Below, in pieces: positions 1 through 7,854 of a stretch of DNA of 64,000 nt. This DNA comes from Methanoregula sp. (GTDB taxonomy: Archaea > Halobacteriota > Methanomicrobia > Methanomicrobiales > Methanospirillaceae). Within the stretch, counting starts at the first letter, position 1. Every line of letters begins with the position of its first letter. The position numbers and the translations under genes were made by a program. The notes beneath the pieces are model-generated. The model had not been told where the DNA came from and ran no database searches. It saw only the letters and a program-made list of their open reading frames with translations. The stretch is taken from contig JAJRCF010000008.1 of the NCBI GenBank assembly GCA_028679075.1, positions 1-64,000 of the forward strand. The letters are read 5' to 3'.

Positions 1-62
1 ATCCGCAGTACACGATCCACGGCATCCCCCGCAGGAATCCCCTGCACGTGACATGGCAGTGA
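1..62 (+). CDS. Possible 3' end of an upstream gene (partial)
   Basis: The third forward frame is open from the window edge and stops at TGA 60-62, giving 19 residues ending in HVTWQ. The other two forward frames read either to an early stop or into the leader of the next gene. This may be the tail of a truncated gene, but 19 codons are too few to identify it or prove it is coding. Confidence 0.25.
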   Translation, partial: PQYTIHGIPRRNPLHVTWQ

Positions 63-97
63 ACCGGAATACCCGGGAATCGAAAACGGATACGATC

Positions 98-748
98 ATG
101 AAGATAATAGCCATTAACGGAAGCCCACGGAAGAAGTGGAACACAGCAACGCTCCTTGAACACGCGCTTGAAGGCGCGAAATCGCGGGGGGCGGAGACGG
201 AACTCGTCCATCTCTACGATCTGGACTATAAGGGCTGCACCTCCTGCTTTGCCTGCAAACTGAAAGACGGGAAGAGTTACGGGAAGTGCGCCATGAAGGA
301 CGATATCACACCCGTTCTCGACAGGATTGCCCGGGCGGATGCACTCATCCTCGGCTCGCCGTTCTATTTCGGCACGGTGACCGGGGAGATGCGGTCCTTC
401 ATGGAACGGCTGATGTTTCCGTACCTCATGTATACCTGGCCACCGGCATCGCTCTTTACGCGGAAGATGCCCACGGCATTCGTCTACACGATGAACGTGT
501 CCGAAGAACAGATGAAGGAACCCCCGTATTCCGTGCATATCGGCCTCAATGAGAGTGTGCTGGCCCGGATATTCGGACAGGCGGAATCGTTCTTCTCGTT
601 CGAGACGCTCCAGTTCGAGGACTACGACAAGGTAGTTTTCAGCTACTGCGACCCGGAGGAGCGGCGGAAGCGGCGTCGGGAGGTCTTCCCGGAGGACTGC
701 AGGAAGGCATTCGACCTGGGAGTGAGGCTTGCGCAGGCCAGCCGGTAA
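98..748 (+). CDS. NADPH-dependent FMN reductase / flavodoxin-fold iron-sulfur flavoprotein
   Basis: 216 residues. The N-terminus MKIIAINGSPRK is the phosphate-binding start of the NADPH-dependent FMN reductase/flavodoxin fold, and the GSPFYFGTVTGEMRSFMER segment is the second FMN loop of this family. A cysteine cluster at residues about 48-65 (CTSCFACK, then a fourth Cys) is in the place where iron-sulfur flavoproteins bind a 4Fe-4S cluster, so it may carry both cofactors. An in-frame ATG at 53 would add 15 residues before the conserved start, so 98 is preferred. It lies just upstream of a nitroreductase, suggesting a small flavin redox pair. Electron partner is unknown. Confidence 0.85.
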   Translation: MKIIAINGSPRKKWNTATLLEHALEGAKSRGAETELVHLYDLDYKGCTSCFACKLKDGKSYGKCAMKDDITPVLDRIARADALILGSPFYFGTVTGEMRSFMERLMFPYLMYTWPPASLFTRKMPTAFVYTMNVSEEQMKEPPYSVHIGLNESVLARIFGQAESFFSFETLQFEDYDKVVFSYCDPEERRKRRREVFPEDCRKAFDLGVRLAQASR

Positions 749-785
749 ACGGTCCCGTGAGGAACGGGAAAACAGGAGGAAAAAC

Positions 786-1352
786 ATGGAAGCAATTGAA
801 GCCATCATGACACGCCGCAGTGTCAGGAAATTCGGGAAGCGGCAGATACCCGATGCGGTACTGGAGAAGATCATCCGGGCGGGGACTTATGCCCCGTCGG
901 CACTCGCGCTCCAGCCCTGGGCATTCATTGTTGTTCAGGATCAGGAGTTCTTAAACCGGGTCTCGGTCTACTGCAAGCCTATCATGATCTCGCTCATGAA
1001 AGATTCTCACAACGGGATGTCGGATGTATTCCGGGCCCTGCTGGAGAGCCCCGGGTACTCGATCTATTACCATGCCCCGACCGTCATCATGGTTGTCGGG
1101 AAAACGGGGAGCCGGTTCCGGGAGATCGACTGTTCGCTTGCTGCAGAGAACATGATGCTTGCCGCCCATGCGCTTGGCATCGGCAGTTGCTGGGTCGGGT
1201 CAACGGAAGTGGCATATGATAATAAAGAAATAATGGCAGGGTTCCGGATCCCTGATGGCTACAGCCCGGTCGGGACTATTGTATTCGGATATCCTGAGGA
1301 AAAACCTGAAGCCCACGACAAGCACCCCGCGGACGTGACGTGGATACGGTAG
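786..1352 (+). CDS. Nitroreductase family protein
   Basis: 188 residues, the usual length. The start MEAIEAIMTRRSVRKF is the classic nitroreductase opening in which the Arg-Arg-Ser motif binds FMN phosphate; the C-terminal GIGSCWVGS and the final GYPEEKP segment are also typical. These are FMN-dependent NAD(P)H oxidoreductases; the substrate cannot be told from sequence. The start is fixed by AGGAGG at about 774-779 eight bases before ATG. It follows the flavodoxin-like gene by 37 bases and is probably co-transcribed with it. Confidence 0.88.
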   Translation: MEAIEAIMTRRSVRKFGKRQIPDAVLEKIIRAGTYAPSALALQPWAFIVVQDQEFLNRVSVYCKPIMISLMKDSHNGMSDVFRALLESPGYSIYYHAPTVIMVVGKTGSRFREIDCSLAAENMMLAAHALGIGSCWVGSTEVAYDNKEIMAGFRIPDGYSPVGTIVFGYPEEKPEAHDKHPADVTWIR

Positions 1353-1356
1353 CAAA

Positions 1357-1395
1357 CCAGAAGTATCTGGAATGCCATGCAATCACCTCTTGCAT
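1357..1395 (+). terminator. Tandem small hairpins after the nitroreductase gene
   Basis: Two inverted repeats follow the nitroreductase stop: CCAGA/TCTGG at 1357-1361 and 1366-1370, and ATGCAA/TTGCAT at 1377-1382 and 1390-1395. There is no strong T-run directly behind them, so a termination role is only a guess. Confidence 0.3.
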
Positions 1396-1518
1396 AACTG
1401 CCTCCCAGATCCGGCAGGCGATTATTATTGGCAAATAACTATAATAGCAACAATTTTACTGTTGTTCAGCCAGAGGGTGCCCGGAAGGGGCAAACCCCCG
1501 TGGCTGGGGTGAGGGAAT

Positions 1519-1878
1519 ATGCAGACACCAGAAAACAACAGGACCGTTGTCCAGGTCTCCCATGATGTCGAGACCTTTATCCGGTATGGCGATGAGAATA
1601 TGTTCCAAGGTCAGTTTGAACAGGCCGTGCAGAACTATGACAAGGCCATCAGATCCCAATCGGATTCCGCGAAGGCCTGGCACTCCAAGGCAAACGCCCT
1701 TGAAGCCCTCGGAATGTACGAAGACGCCCTCAAGTGCTATAACACGGCACTTGAGTGCGACGATGGCGATGCCGAATGCTGGTTCAACAAGGGAGTAATC
1801 CTGGAAAAGCTCGGCAAGGCCAAGGATGGAAAGGCCTGTATCGAAAATGCTGTGAATATAGCGACAGGTTCGGGATAA
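1519..1878 (+). CDS. Tetratricopeptide repeat protein
   Basis: 119 residues holding about two and a half TPR units (residues about 28-115): each has the W/Y-x2-K/G-x2-Y/A spacing, for example AKAWHSKANALEALGMYEDA followed by AECWFNKGVILEKLGKAKDG. TPR helices act as protein-protein docking surfaces; the partner is unknown. GGTGAGGG ends a few bases before ATG 1519. An AT-rich TATA-like stretch near 1437-1446 and a small CAACA/TGTTG inverted repeat at 1448-1464 lie upstream. A hairpin plus T-run ends the gene. Confidence 0.85.
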   Translation: MQTPENNRTVVQVSHDVETFIRYGDENMFQGQFEQAVQNYDKAIRSQSDSAKAWHSKANALEALGMYEDALKCYNTALECDDGDAECWFNKGVILEKLGKAKDGKACIENAVNIATGSG

Positions 1879-1914
1879 CCCCCGAACACTGCAGCCGGCT
1901 CTTTTTTTATTTTT
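1868..1914 (+). terminator. Hairpin and T-run terminator of the TPR gene
   Basis: A perfect 7-bp stem GTTCGGG (1868-1874) / CCCGAAC (1881-1887) overlaps the stop codon and is followed by a 13-base, almost pure T tract at 1902-1914. Confidence 0.65.
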
Positions 1915-1957
1915 CCTGAAAGGAGTAGTAATTGGAAGGAGAGATGGGATTATGACC

Positions 1958-2041
1958 GCCCCCCGAACTGGTATTCGCCCCGGGGGGCAATCATCACAAA
2001 CCTCGCACCTTTCCCCGGTTCACCATCGCCGATGATGGTGA
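1958..2041 (+). other. Two strong hairpins upstream of the sensor kinase
   Basis: GCCCCCCG at 1958-1965 pairs perfectly with CGGGGGGC at 1981-1988, and TCACCATC at 2020-2027 pairs with GATGGTGA at 2034-2041. The stretch 1915-2155 has no convincing gene. I do not recognise a known RNA family; it could be a small structured RNA or just downstream structure of the TPR transcript. Confidence 0.35.
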
Positions 2042-2155
2042 TGCCGGTAATGGATAAAAACTCTCGTGAGAGGAAGAGGTCAGGACCCCTGTGCCTCCCG
2101 TATGTCCTGGTCGGGGCCGTCGGATCTGGTGCAGGTAAAACTCAGATCGGTTGAC

Positions 2156-2170
2156 ATTTATTTATACACA
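2156..2170 (+). promoter_or_regulatory. TATA-box-like promoter of the sensor kinase
   Basis: ATTTATTTATACACA is a good archaeal box A. Transcription would begin near 2185-2190, a few bases before ATG 2201, which favours that start and a very short leader. Confidence 0.5.
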
Positions 2171-2200
2171 ACGAACCTTATGCCAAATTTCTGGAACCAT

Positions 2201-4726
2201 ATGTATTCCGTGTTATATGTTGATGATGATCCGGCCCTTCTCGATATCGGCAGGATCTATCTTGGTAAGACCGGGCACTTTTCTGTGGATACTGCGGCGT
2301 CGGCAGGGGAAGCAATCGAAAAGATCCGGCAGCAGACCTATGATGCCATCATATCCGATTACCAGATGTCGGAGATCGACGGGATACAGTTTCTCCGGCA
2401 TATCCGCCAGCACTTCAAGGACCTCCCGTTTATCCTCTTCACCGGGCGGGGACGCGAAGAGATCGTCATTGAAGCCTTAAACAGCGGCGCTGATTTCTAC
2501 CTCCAGAAAGGCGGCGAGCCAAAATCGCAGTTTGCAGAACTGGACTATAAGATCCGGACCGCCATCGAACGGCGGCGTGTCCAGGGAGAACTGAAAGACT
2601 CGAAAAAACAGCTCTCGGACCTGATCGACTTCCTCCCGGATGCGACCTTTGCCATTGACCTGAAGGGCAGGATCATTGTCTGGAACAGGATGATGGAAGA
2701 ATTGACCGGCGTCCCACCGGATGCGGTTATAGGTACCGGCGATTTCTCCCACTCACTCCCGTTATATGAGGACAGGCGCCCCGGCCTTGCGGACTGTATT
2801 GTCCGTGCGGATGAAGAACCGGAAAAGGAATTCCCGAACCTTAAGAGAAACGGTGACAAGCTCATCGCCGAGATGTACCGTCCTCCGCTCCGTGATGGTA
2901 ACGGTGCGTATTTCTGGCATACGGCTTCCCCGATTTACGATGCCACCGGAAAAGTTGTCGGTGCCATTGAGTCGGTCCGGGACATCACCCTGCGCAAGGA
3001 AACCGAGGAGAAACTGGCTCAGGCGCATGATGAGCTGAATGTGGCGTACGAACAGTTGACCGCGACTGAGGAAGAACTGCGCCAGAATTACGATGAGCTC
3101 TCGAAGAACCAGCATGAGCTGATCCTGAGCGAAGAGCGGTACCGTAGTGTCGTGGAGGACCAGACCGAGTTCATCTGCCGTTTCTCCCCGGATGGAAAAC
3201 TTTCGTTCGTGAACGATGCATACTGCCGGTATTTCAACCTGGACCGGGAAGACTGCATCGGAAAACCGCACACGGTAGTGCTCCCTCCGGAGGATATCTC
3301 CCTAATGGAAGAGCAACTGTCGCAGTTGTCTCCGTCAAACCCCGTGGCCGCGATCGACCACCGGATCATCATGCCGTCCGGAGAAGTACGGTGGCAGCAC
3401 TGGAGCGACCGTGCAATCTTCGACAGTACCGGGAAGATCATCGAGTACCAATCGGTTGGCAGGGATACGACCCGGCAGAAGAATGCGGAAGAGAAGCTGA
3501 AACTCGCGTACGAAGAACTGAATGTGGCGTATGAGCAGCTGACCGCGACTGAAGAGGAGCTCCGCCAGAACTACGACGAACTCGGAAAGAGCCAGACCGA
3601 ACTCCACTCTGCCTATGAGCAACTGACCGCGACTGAGGAAGAGCTGCGCCAGAACTACGATGAGCTCTCGAAAAGCCAGCAGGACCTGATCCGGAGCGAG
3701 GAGCGGTACCGGAATGTGGTGGAGGACCAGACCGAGTTCATCTGCCGTTTCTCCCCGGATGGAAAACTCACGTTCGTGAACGATGCATACTGCCGGTATT
3801 TCAACCTTGACCGGGAGGATTGCATCGGAAAGCCGCACACCGTGGCACTCCCTCCGGAAGATATCCCCCTGATGGAAGAACAGCTCTCGCAGTTGTCCCC
3901 GGCAAACCCGGTGGCCGCGATCGACCACCGGATCATCATGCCGTCCGGAGAAGTGCGGTGGCAGCACTGGAGCGACCGTGCGATCTTCGACCATACCGGG
4001 AAGATCATCGAGTACCAGTCGGTTGGCAGGGATATCACCGACCGCAAGCGCATGGAACAGTCCCTTGATGAATCGAACAAGAAACTCAACCTGCTCTCGA
4101 ATATCACGCGACACGACATCCTCAACAAGCTGACCGTGCTCCAGGGGTCTCTCGGGCTTCTCGAACTGGAGATAGCGAACCCGGACCACTGCCGGCTCAT
4201 CAGCAAAGCGATACAGTCAAGTGACGTGATCCGGGGCCAGATCTCGTTCACCCAGCAGTACCAGGACATCGGCGTACAGAAACCCCGGTGGCAGAACCTG
4301 CATTCGGCTGTTACGACGGTTTGTATGGATGATGGCTTTACCAATGTGTCCATTGACCACCATCTTGAAGCATGGGAAGTATATGCGGATCCGCTGTTGA
4401 GAACAGTTTTTCTGAACCTGTTTGAAAATGCGGAAATGCATGGTGGAAAAGTGACCCGGATCGCGGTGAACGGCACCGAAACACCGGAAGATCTGGTAAT
4501 TACCGTTGATGATGATGGGGATGGGATCGCTCCTGAAGACAAGGAACGGATCTTCCGGAAAGGTATCGGGAAACATACCGGTCTTGGCCTCTTCCTTGTA
4601 CAGGAAGTGCTCGGTATCACCGGTATCTCGATCCGGGAGACCGGTGAATTCGGAAAAGGTGCCCGGTTCGAGCTCCACATCCCGATGGGGATATACCGGA
4701 AGAGCGGTCACGTGCAGGACCGCTGA
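2201..4726 (+). CDS. Receiver-PAS-PAS-PAS sensor histidine kinase
   Basis: 841 residues from ATG 2201. Order: response-regulator receiver (about 3-120, acidic pocket DDD at 8-10, phospho-acceptor Asp53 in ISDYQM, Lys near 104 in LQKGG), PAS1 (about 135-270), a Glu-rich coiled coil, PAS2 (about 305-425), a second longer coiled coil, PAS3 (about 495-615), a dimerisation helix with His638 in the box TRHDILNKL, and a C-terminal HATPase_c domain with N box NLFENAEMHGG, G1 DDDGDGI and G2 GLGLF. It is probably cytosolic, as no membrane segment is seen. PAS2 and PAS3 are near copies. A receiver at the N-terminus of a kinase is common in Methanomicrobiales hybrid kinases. ATG 2180 is an alternative start; the conserved receiver begins right after 2201. 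The signal is unknown. Confidence 0.88.
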   Translation: MYSVLYVDDDPALLDIGRIYLGKTGHFSVDTAASAGEAIEKIRQQTYDAIISDYQMSEIDGIQFLRHIRQHFKDLPFILFTGRGREEIVIEALNSGADFYLQKGGEPKSQFAELDYKIRTAIERRRVQGELKDSKKQLSDLIDFLPDATFAIDLKGRIIVWNRMMEELTGVPPDAVIGTGDFSHSLPLYEDRRPGLADCIVRADEEPEKEFPNLKRNGDKLIAEMYRPPLRDGNGAYFWHTASPIYDATGKVVGAIESVRDITLRKETEEKLAQAHDELNVAYEQLTATEEELRQNYDELSKNQHELILSEERYRSVVEDQTEFICRFSPDGKLSFVNDAYCRYFNLDREDCIGKPHTVVLPPEDISLMEEQLSQLSPSNPVAAIDHRIIMPSGEVRWQHWSDRAIFDSTGKIIEYQSVGRDTTRQKNAEEKLKLAYEELNVAYEQLTATEEELRQNYDELGKSQTELHSAYEQLTATEEELRQNYDELSKSQQDLIRSEERYRNVVEDQTEFICRFSPDGKLTFVNDAYCRYFNLDREDCIGKPHTVALPPEDIPLMEEQLSQLSPANPVAAIDHRIIMPSGEVRWQHWSDRAIFDHTGKIIEYQSVGRDITDRKRMEQSLDESNKKLNLLSNITRHDILNKLTVLQGSLGLLELEIANPDHCRLISKAIQSSDVIRGQISFTQQYQDIGVQKPRWQNLHSAVTTVCMDDGFTNVSIDHHLEAWEVYADPLLRTVFLNLFENAEMHGGKVTRIAVNGTETPEDLVITVDDDGDGIAPEDKERIFRKGIGKHTGLGLFLVQEVLGITGISIRETGEFGKGARFELHIPMGIYRKSGHVQDR
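3038..4037 (+). repeat. Internal duplication in the kinase gene: PAS block and coiled-coil units
   Basis: The segment 3134-3470 recurs at 3701-4037, offset 567 bases (189 codons), with only scattered mostly silent changes. The linker unit encoding AYEQLTATEEELRQNYDEL occurs three times, at about 3038-3114, 3518-3594 and 3608-3684. This is tandem gene-internal amplification. Confidence 0.9.
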
Positions 4727-4776
4727 TACCTGTCTGTTTCATATTCAGGATATCCCGGCTGGAAAATACAGGATTT

Positions 4777-4971
4777 TTACGTGCGACCGGCAATCATCTT
4801 CCGGATCCGACCCCATAGTGACCGTTTCGGCCTCCTGCAGAATGGCAGCCCCCCCGTTTCAGCCCGGGACGCCTCGCATTCATCACAGAGCGTGTGGCGG
4901 GAGCAGGCAGTATTCGGGCAGGGGCAGTCTTCGCGAATAACGGGTGGCATGTATACATACCCCTGTATCAT
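4777..4971 (-). CDS. Small cysteine-rich putative metal-binding protein
   Basis: 64 residues on the minus strand. The core is C-x-C-x4-C-x2-H-x2-C-x2-C followed by GGLPFCRR, the pattern of the short cytosolic Cys-rich proteins of methanogens and clostridia that begin CPxxxCxxHxxCxxC and end GGxPxC. Such a Cys/His set suggests a zinc or iron-sulfur site; the function is not known. Two starts are possible, ATG 4971 and ATG 4950; the second has a GGGGT just upstream. It sits alone between the kinase and the YHS gene, both on the other strand. Confidence 0.6.
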   Translation of the reverse strand: MIQGYVYMPPVIREDCPCPNTACSRHTLCDECEASRAETGGLPFCRRPKRSLWGRIRKMIAGRT

Positions 4972-5052
4972 GGAACGGGATAATGGTTGGTGCCATCACA
5001 AGAGCAAGGGAATATCTGGAACCGGCGCTGAATCTGGTACAGGGAGTTTTTT

Positions 5053-5235
5053 ATGGCAACCGATCCCGTCTGTCTGGCAATCGTTGATGAAGAAAATGCG
5101 AAATTCACAGCAGTGCATAAGAACCAGAAATACTATTTCTGCTGCAACTGGTGCAAGAAACAGTTTGAGGAGAACCCGAAACGGTACTCCCGGATTGCCA
5201 ATGATGTCAGCGTCGACCTGGGCAGCTGCACGTAA
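5053..5235 (+). CDS. YHS domain protein
   Basis: 60 residues, essentially a single YHS domain: DPVCLAIVD near the start, then KYYFCCNWCKKQFEENPKRY. In this family the first Cys and the paired Cys residues bind a metal (copper or another soft metal), and the domain often sits in heavy-metal ATPases or as free-standing chaperone-like proteins. GGGAG lies before ATG 5053. It stands alone here and is convergent with the HTH-PAS regulator; a T-run near 5256-5262 follows. Confidence 0.75.
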   Translation: MATDPVCLAIVDEENAKFTAVHKNQKYYFCCNWCKKQFEENPKRYSRIANDVSVDLGSCT

Positions 5236-5294
5236 CCCGGCAGTCCCATACAGACTCCTTTTTTGTACGGGGGCCCCTTACAAATACAAAATAA

Positions 5295-6617
5295 TCAGTG
5301 ACCACTGTGTTGCTGGACAATATGGGATATGTCCTGGACAATCCCATTAATAAAGACCACATTCTTGTTCTCGTAGAACTCCGCGAGGGCCGTGACATTG
5401 ACAGAGAACGGAGTCCCATCGGTTTTTTTCAGGTGAAGCACCCGGTTTTTCACAAACTGGTTTCTGCGGAGATCTTCGATGAGCTCCCGCCGCCCATCCG
5501 GCTCATTGAAGATCTCGATTACCGGAACATCCCGGAGATCGGAGATGGAATGGTATCCGAGAATATTGAGGAGGGCGGTGTTTCCCCAGACGAACCTGCC
5601 GCGGGGGTCACCGGTACTCCGGTATATTCCCACATTTAAGTCTTCCACGAGCGTCCGGTACTGGTCTTCGTGCTGGCGGAGGTACTGCTCCATCTTCTCC
5701 CCGGTGATGTCCTGCACAATCGATGATGCGCCAACGATTCCCCCACTCTCCCCGACAATGGGTGAGATGGAGATAAGGACGTCAAGCACCCGGCCCCCCC
5801 GTGTAGTTATCCGCATCTCGTGGCGGCGGATTGTCTCGCCCCGTGCCACCTGTTCAAGAATGGTCAGAAGTTCCTCCTGCGATCTCCCGGTCAGGAGATC
5901 GGTGATGGGTTTCGAGAGCACCTCGCCACCAGTAAACCCGTAGAGCCGCTCTGCGGCCGGGTTCCAGCTGGTAATAGTACCCTCGGGAGTACTCCCGATG
6001 ATAGCCTCACCGATAGACTGTACGATCCCGCGGTACCGTGCCTCGCTGATCCGGAGCATCTCCTCGTATCGTTTCCTGGATGTAACATCCTCGGCAATGA
6101 ACGTGAAACCGTCGCTCCCGTCCTCGAATGCCGTAGGCACCTGCTTGATCCGGAAGTGGAACTCCTCTCCCTGGATGACACAGCTCAGGTCACTGACCTG
6201 TTCCCCGGTTATATGGGGGTCACGCGAACGTTCGCTGTTACAGATTACCTGCATAAACGGGTTGTCAATCTCGTCGGGAAAACGGTGCAGGACGTTCTCC
6301 CGGGATATGCCCATGAGAGCGGTTACCGGCTCGTTGACCTGGAGGATCTTCCGGTCACTGCCGGTCACGATAACCGGATCCTTGGAGAACTCAAGCAGGG
6401 CAGAGATGGGCACGCGCTGTGAGATGAAATAGACCTTTGCAGCTCCCACGACCTGCATCTCAACCTGACCTGAGACGAGGAGCATATCAAGGTATTTTGC
6501 AACAAGGTTCCGGTTCATCTTCATCTCGGATGCAAGGTCCGAGATGGTCATACCCCGCGGGTGCCACTTGAGTATTCTTTTGATCCTGTCAACCTTGTCA
6601 GAATCCAGTACTCCCAT
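5295..6617 (-). CDS. HTH and triple-PAS regulatory protein
   Basis: 440 residues. An N-terminal winged helix-turn-helix (about 8-65, MTISDLASEMKMNRNLVAKY is the recognition region) is followed by three PAS domains (about 75-180, 190-310, 320-435), with PAS-associated C-terminal motifs between them. There is no kinase domain, so it is probably a one-component, ligand- or redox-sensing transcription regulator, a type frequent in Methanomicrobiales. A TATA-like AGTATATCTA on the minus strand (6645-6654) lies about 28-33 bases upstream of ATG 6617, which implies a nearly leaderless mRNA. Target genes are unknown. Confidence 0.82.
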   Translation of the reverse strand: MGVLDSDKVDRIKRILKWHPRGMTISDLASEMKMNRNLVAKYLDMLLVSGQVEMQVVGAAKVYFISQRVPISALLEFSKDPVIVTGSDRKILQVNEPVTALMGISRENVLHRFPDEIDNPFMQVICNSERSRDPHITGEQVSDLSCVIQGEEFHFRIKQVPTAFEDGSDGFTFIAEDVTSRKRYEEMLRISEARYRGIVQSIGEAIIGSTPEGTITSWNPAAERLYGFTGGEVLSKPITDLLTGRSQEELLTILEQVARGETIRRHEMRITTRGGRVLDVLISISPIVGESGGIVGASSIVQDITGEKMEQYLRQHEDQYRTLVEDLNVGIYRSTGDPRGRFVWGNTALLNILGYHSISDLRDVPVIEIFNEPDGRRELIEDLRRNQFVKNRVLHLKKTDGTPFSVNVTALAEFYENKNVVFINGIVQDISHIVQQHSGH

Positions 6618-6644
6618 ATAACTACATTGTGCATATGGGGTAGT

Positions 6645-6654
6645 AGATATACTC
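6645..6654 (-). promoter_or_regulatory. TATA-box-like promoter of the HTH-PAS regulator
   Basis: On the minus strand AGTATATCTA sits about 30 bases before ATG 6617 and no Shine-Dalgarno sequence precedes that start, consistent with a leaderless or near-leaderless transcript. Confidence 0.45.
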
Positions 6655-6659
6655 TCCCC

Positions 6660-7145
6660 TCAATAATACGCGCCGGATAGAGCGGGGACCGTACCGGAAA
6701 TGGATCTCTTCTTTCTGCCATGCCCTGCCCGTTCGGCAGTATCCAGGGTAATCAGTTCTTCAGTTTTCCCCAGTGCATGGCAAACCATAGCAGCAGACCT
6801 GACAGGCGGGAACGGTAGGCAAATATTGAATATCCTCCCGGAAAAAGAGTCGGCTGCCTCAGGAACGGGCCGGGTTGGACAGAGATCTACGGATCCTTGC
6901 TGCAAAATCCCAGGCAATGATACGCTCTCCGCGATCGGCATTTGCCCTGTCGCAGGCAGACAATTGGAAACAGTGTATGATCCGCCTTGTGGCATACGAG
7001 GCGCTCGAAAACCTAAAAAATGGAAAGTAAGATTGCACGTCACCTATGAGAAGAACAGAGCGCCACAGGCAGGAAGTTGTCCGGCGGGTGCCGGGGACAG
7101 GATCCACGAGATGCAGGAAGAAAAAACAAAGGGAGGAGAGGGAAC
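6660..7145. other. Intergenic stretch without a convincing gene
   Basis: Open frames exist on both strands, but they overlap one another, have no ribosome binding site at a sensible start and have no recognisable motifs. GGGAGGAGAGG at about 7131-7141 is the ribosome binding site of the next gene. Confidence 0.5.
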
Positions 7146-7421
7146 ATGAGCACAATCGGGGTGTATGAGATCCCGCTGACAGCCCAGATACTTTACCGGA
7201 GGGGGATCATCCTGTCGAACCAGATGAAAGAGGAGGAAGCAGTGAAAAGCTTCCGGCAGGCGGTCCTCATCGCCCCGCGATTTGCCGGAGCGTACCGGGA
7301 GATGGGCATCTGCCTTACCCGGCTTGGGAGAGTTGAGGATGCGGCAGCCTGCTACCAGAAACTGGAACGGGTTGAGCCGATCAGGATAGGGTACACGAAT
7401 CCCTGTTGGAAGGAATCCTGA
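7146..7421 (+). CDS. Short TPR protein
   Basis: 91 residues with two TPR-like helix pairs (about 8-75): ILYRRGIILSNQMKEEEAVK and AYREMGICLTRLGRVEDAAA. The start ATG 7146 has a strong GGGAGGAG site just upstream; longer in-frame versions have none. It ends directly against the 20-bp inverted repeat at 7422. Partner unknown. Confidence 0.75.
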   Translation: MSTIGVYEIPLTAQILYRRGIILSNQMKEEEAVKSFRQAVLIAPRFAGAYREMGICLTRLGRVEDAAACYQKLERVEPIRIGYTNPCWKES

Positions 7422-7546
7422 GGGGGTCGGGCGGTGTACTTCCGATGCGAACAAACCGGTGTGATCCGGGTAAGTACCCTCGGAAATTTTCCCCCGGATC
7501 TGTTGGTCACGGGCAATAAAGTATCAAAGTACACCGCCCGACCCCC
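7422..7546. repeat. Fold-back element with perfect 20-bp inverted ends
   Basis: The 20 bases at 7422-7441 (beginning GGGGGTCGGGCGG) are the exact reverse complement of 7527-7546. Inside, GATCCGGG (7463-7470) pairs with CCCGGATC (7493-7500), and GGGTAAGTACCC is nearly self-complementary. A third, two-mismatch copy of the left arm lies at 7628-7646. No gene fits in the element. It may be a structured RNA, a large terminator of the TPR gene or a small non-autonomous repeat. Confidence 0.7.
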
Positions 7547-7854
7547 GCCAAAGCCCTCCCATTTCCGAGCCGGATTCGTGCAATTTCCCGTCTGAAGGAA
7601 GGGGTTGTCCTGGCTCCATGGGGGAACGGGGGTCGGATGGTGTACTAAAAGTGTGAGCGAGGAATGTCATATCAAAAAAGGTTTTCAACAGAGCAAATTT
7701 TTTTTATCCCGATCAGGATCGCGATTCGCAGAAACCGTACGGTTTCTTCTCATCCTCCCGGTCTGATGACCTGTCGGATTTGAAAAAATTCCCGATCAAT
7801 CAGGGTTTGGTTTTATAATATCAACCGGACCCTGCCTGGATTCAAATAAGGGGA
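7547..7854. other. Non-coding stretch downstream of the fold-back element
   Basis: Apart from the third arm copy (7628-7646), the stretch holds only AT-rich runs (for example near 7693-7707 and 7810-7822) and no supportable open frame. A TATA-like GGTTTTATAATATCAACC at about 7808-7825 faces no forward gene. Confidence 0.45.

Noticed and set aside
3335-4680. Long antisense open frames within the sensor kinase gene
   Set aside because: They mirror the repeated PAS coding sequence in GC-rich DNA; the products are Arg/Ser- or Val/Pro-rich without domains, whereas the plus-strand frame has complete kinase motifs.
5479-6422. Plus-strand open frames opposite the HTH-PAS regulator
   Set aside because: The minus-strand protein has three clear PAS domains; the plus-strand frames are antisense shadows.
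6660-7149. Overlapping open frames on both strands (127 and 149 residues)
   Set aside because: They exclude each other, lack ribosome binding sites and recognisable motifs, and one runs into the well-supported start of the short TPR gene.
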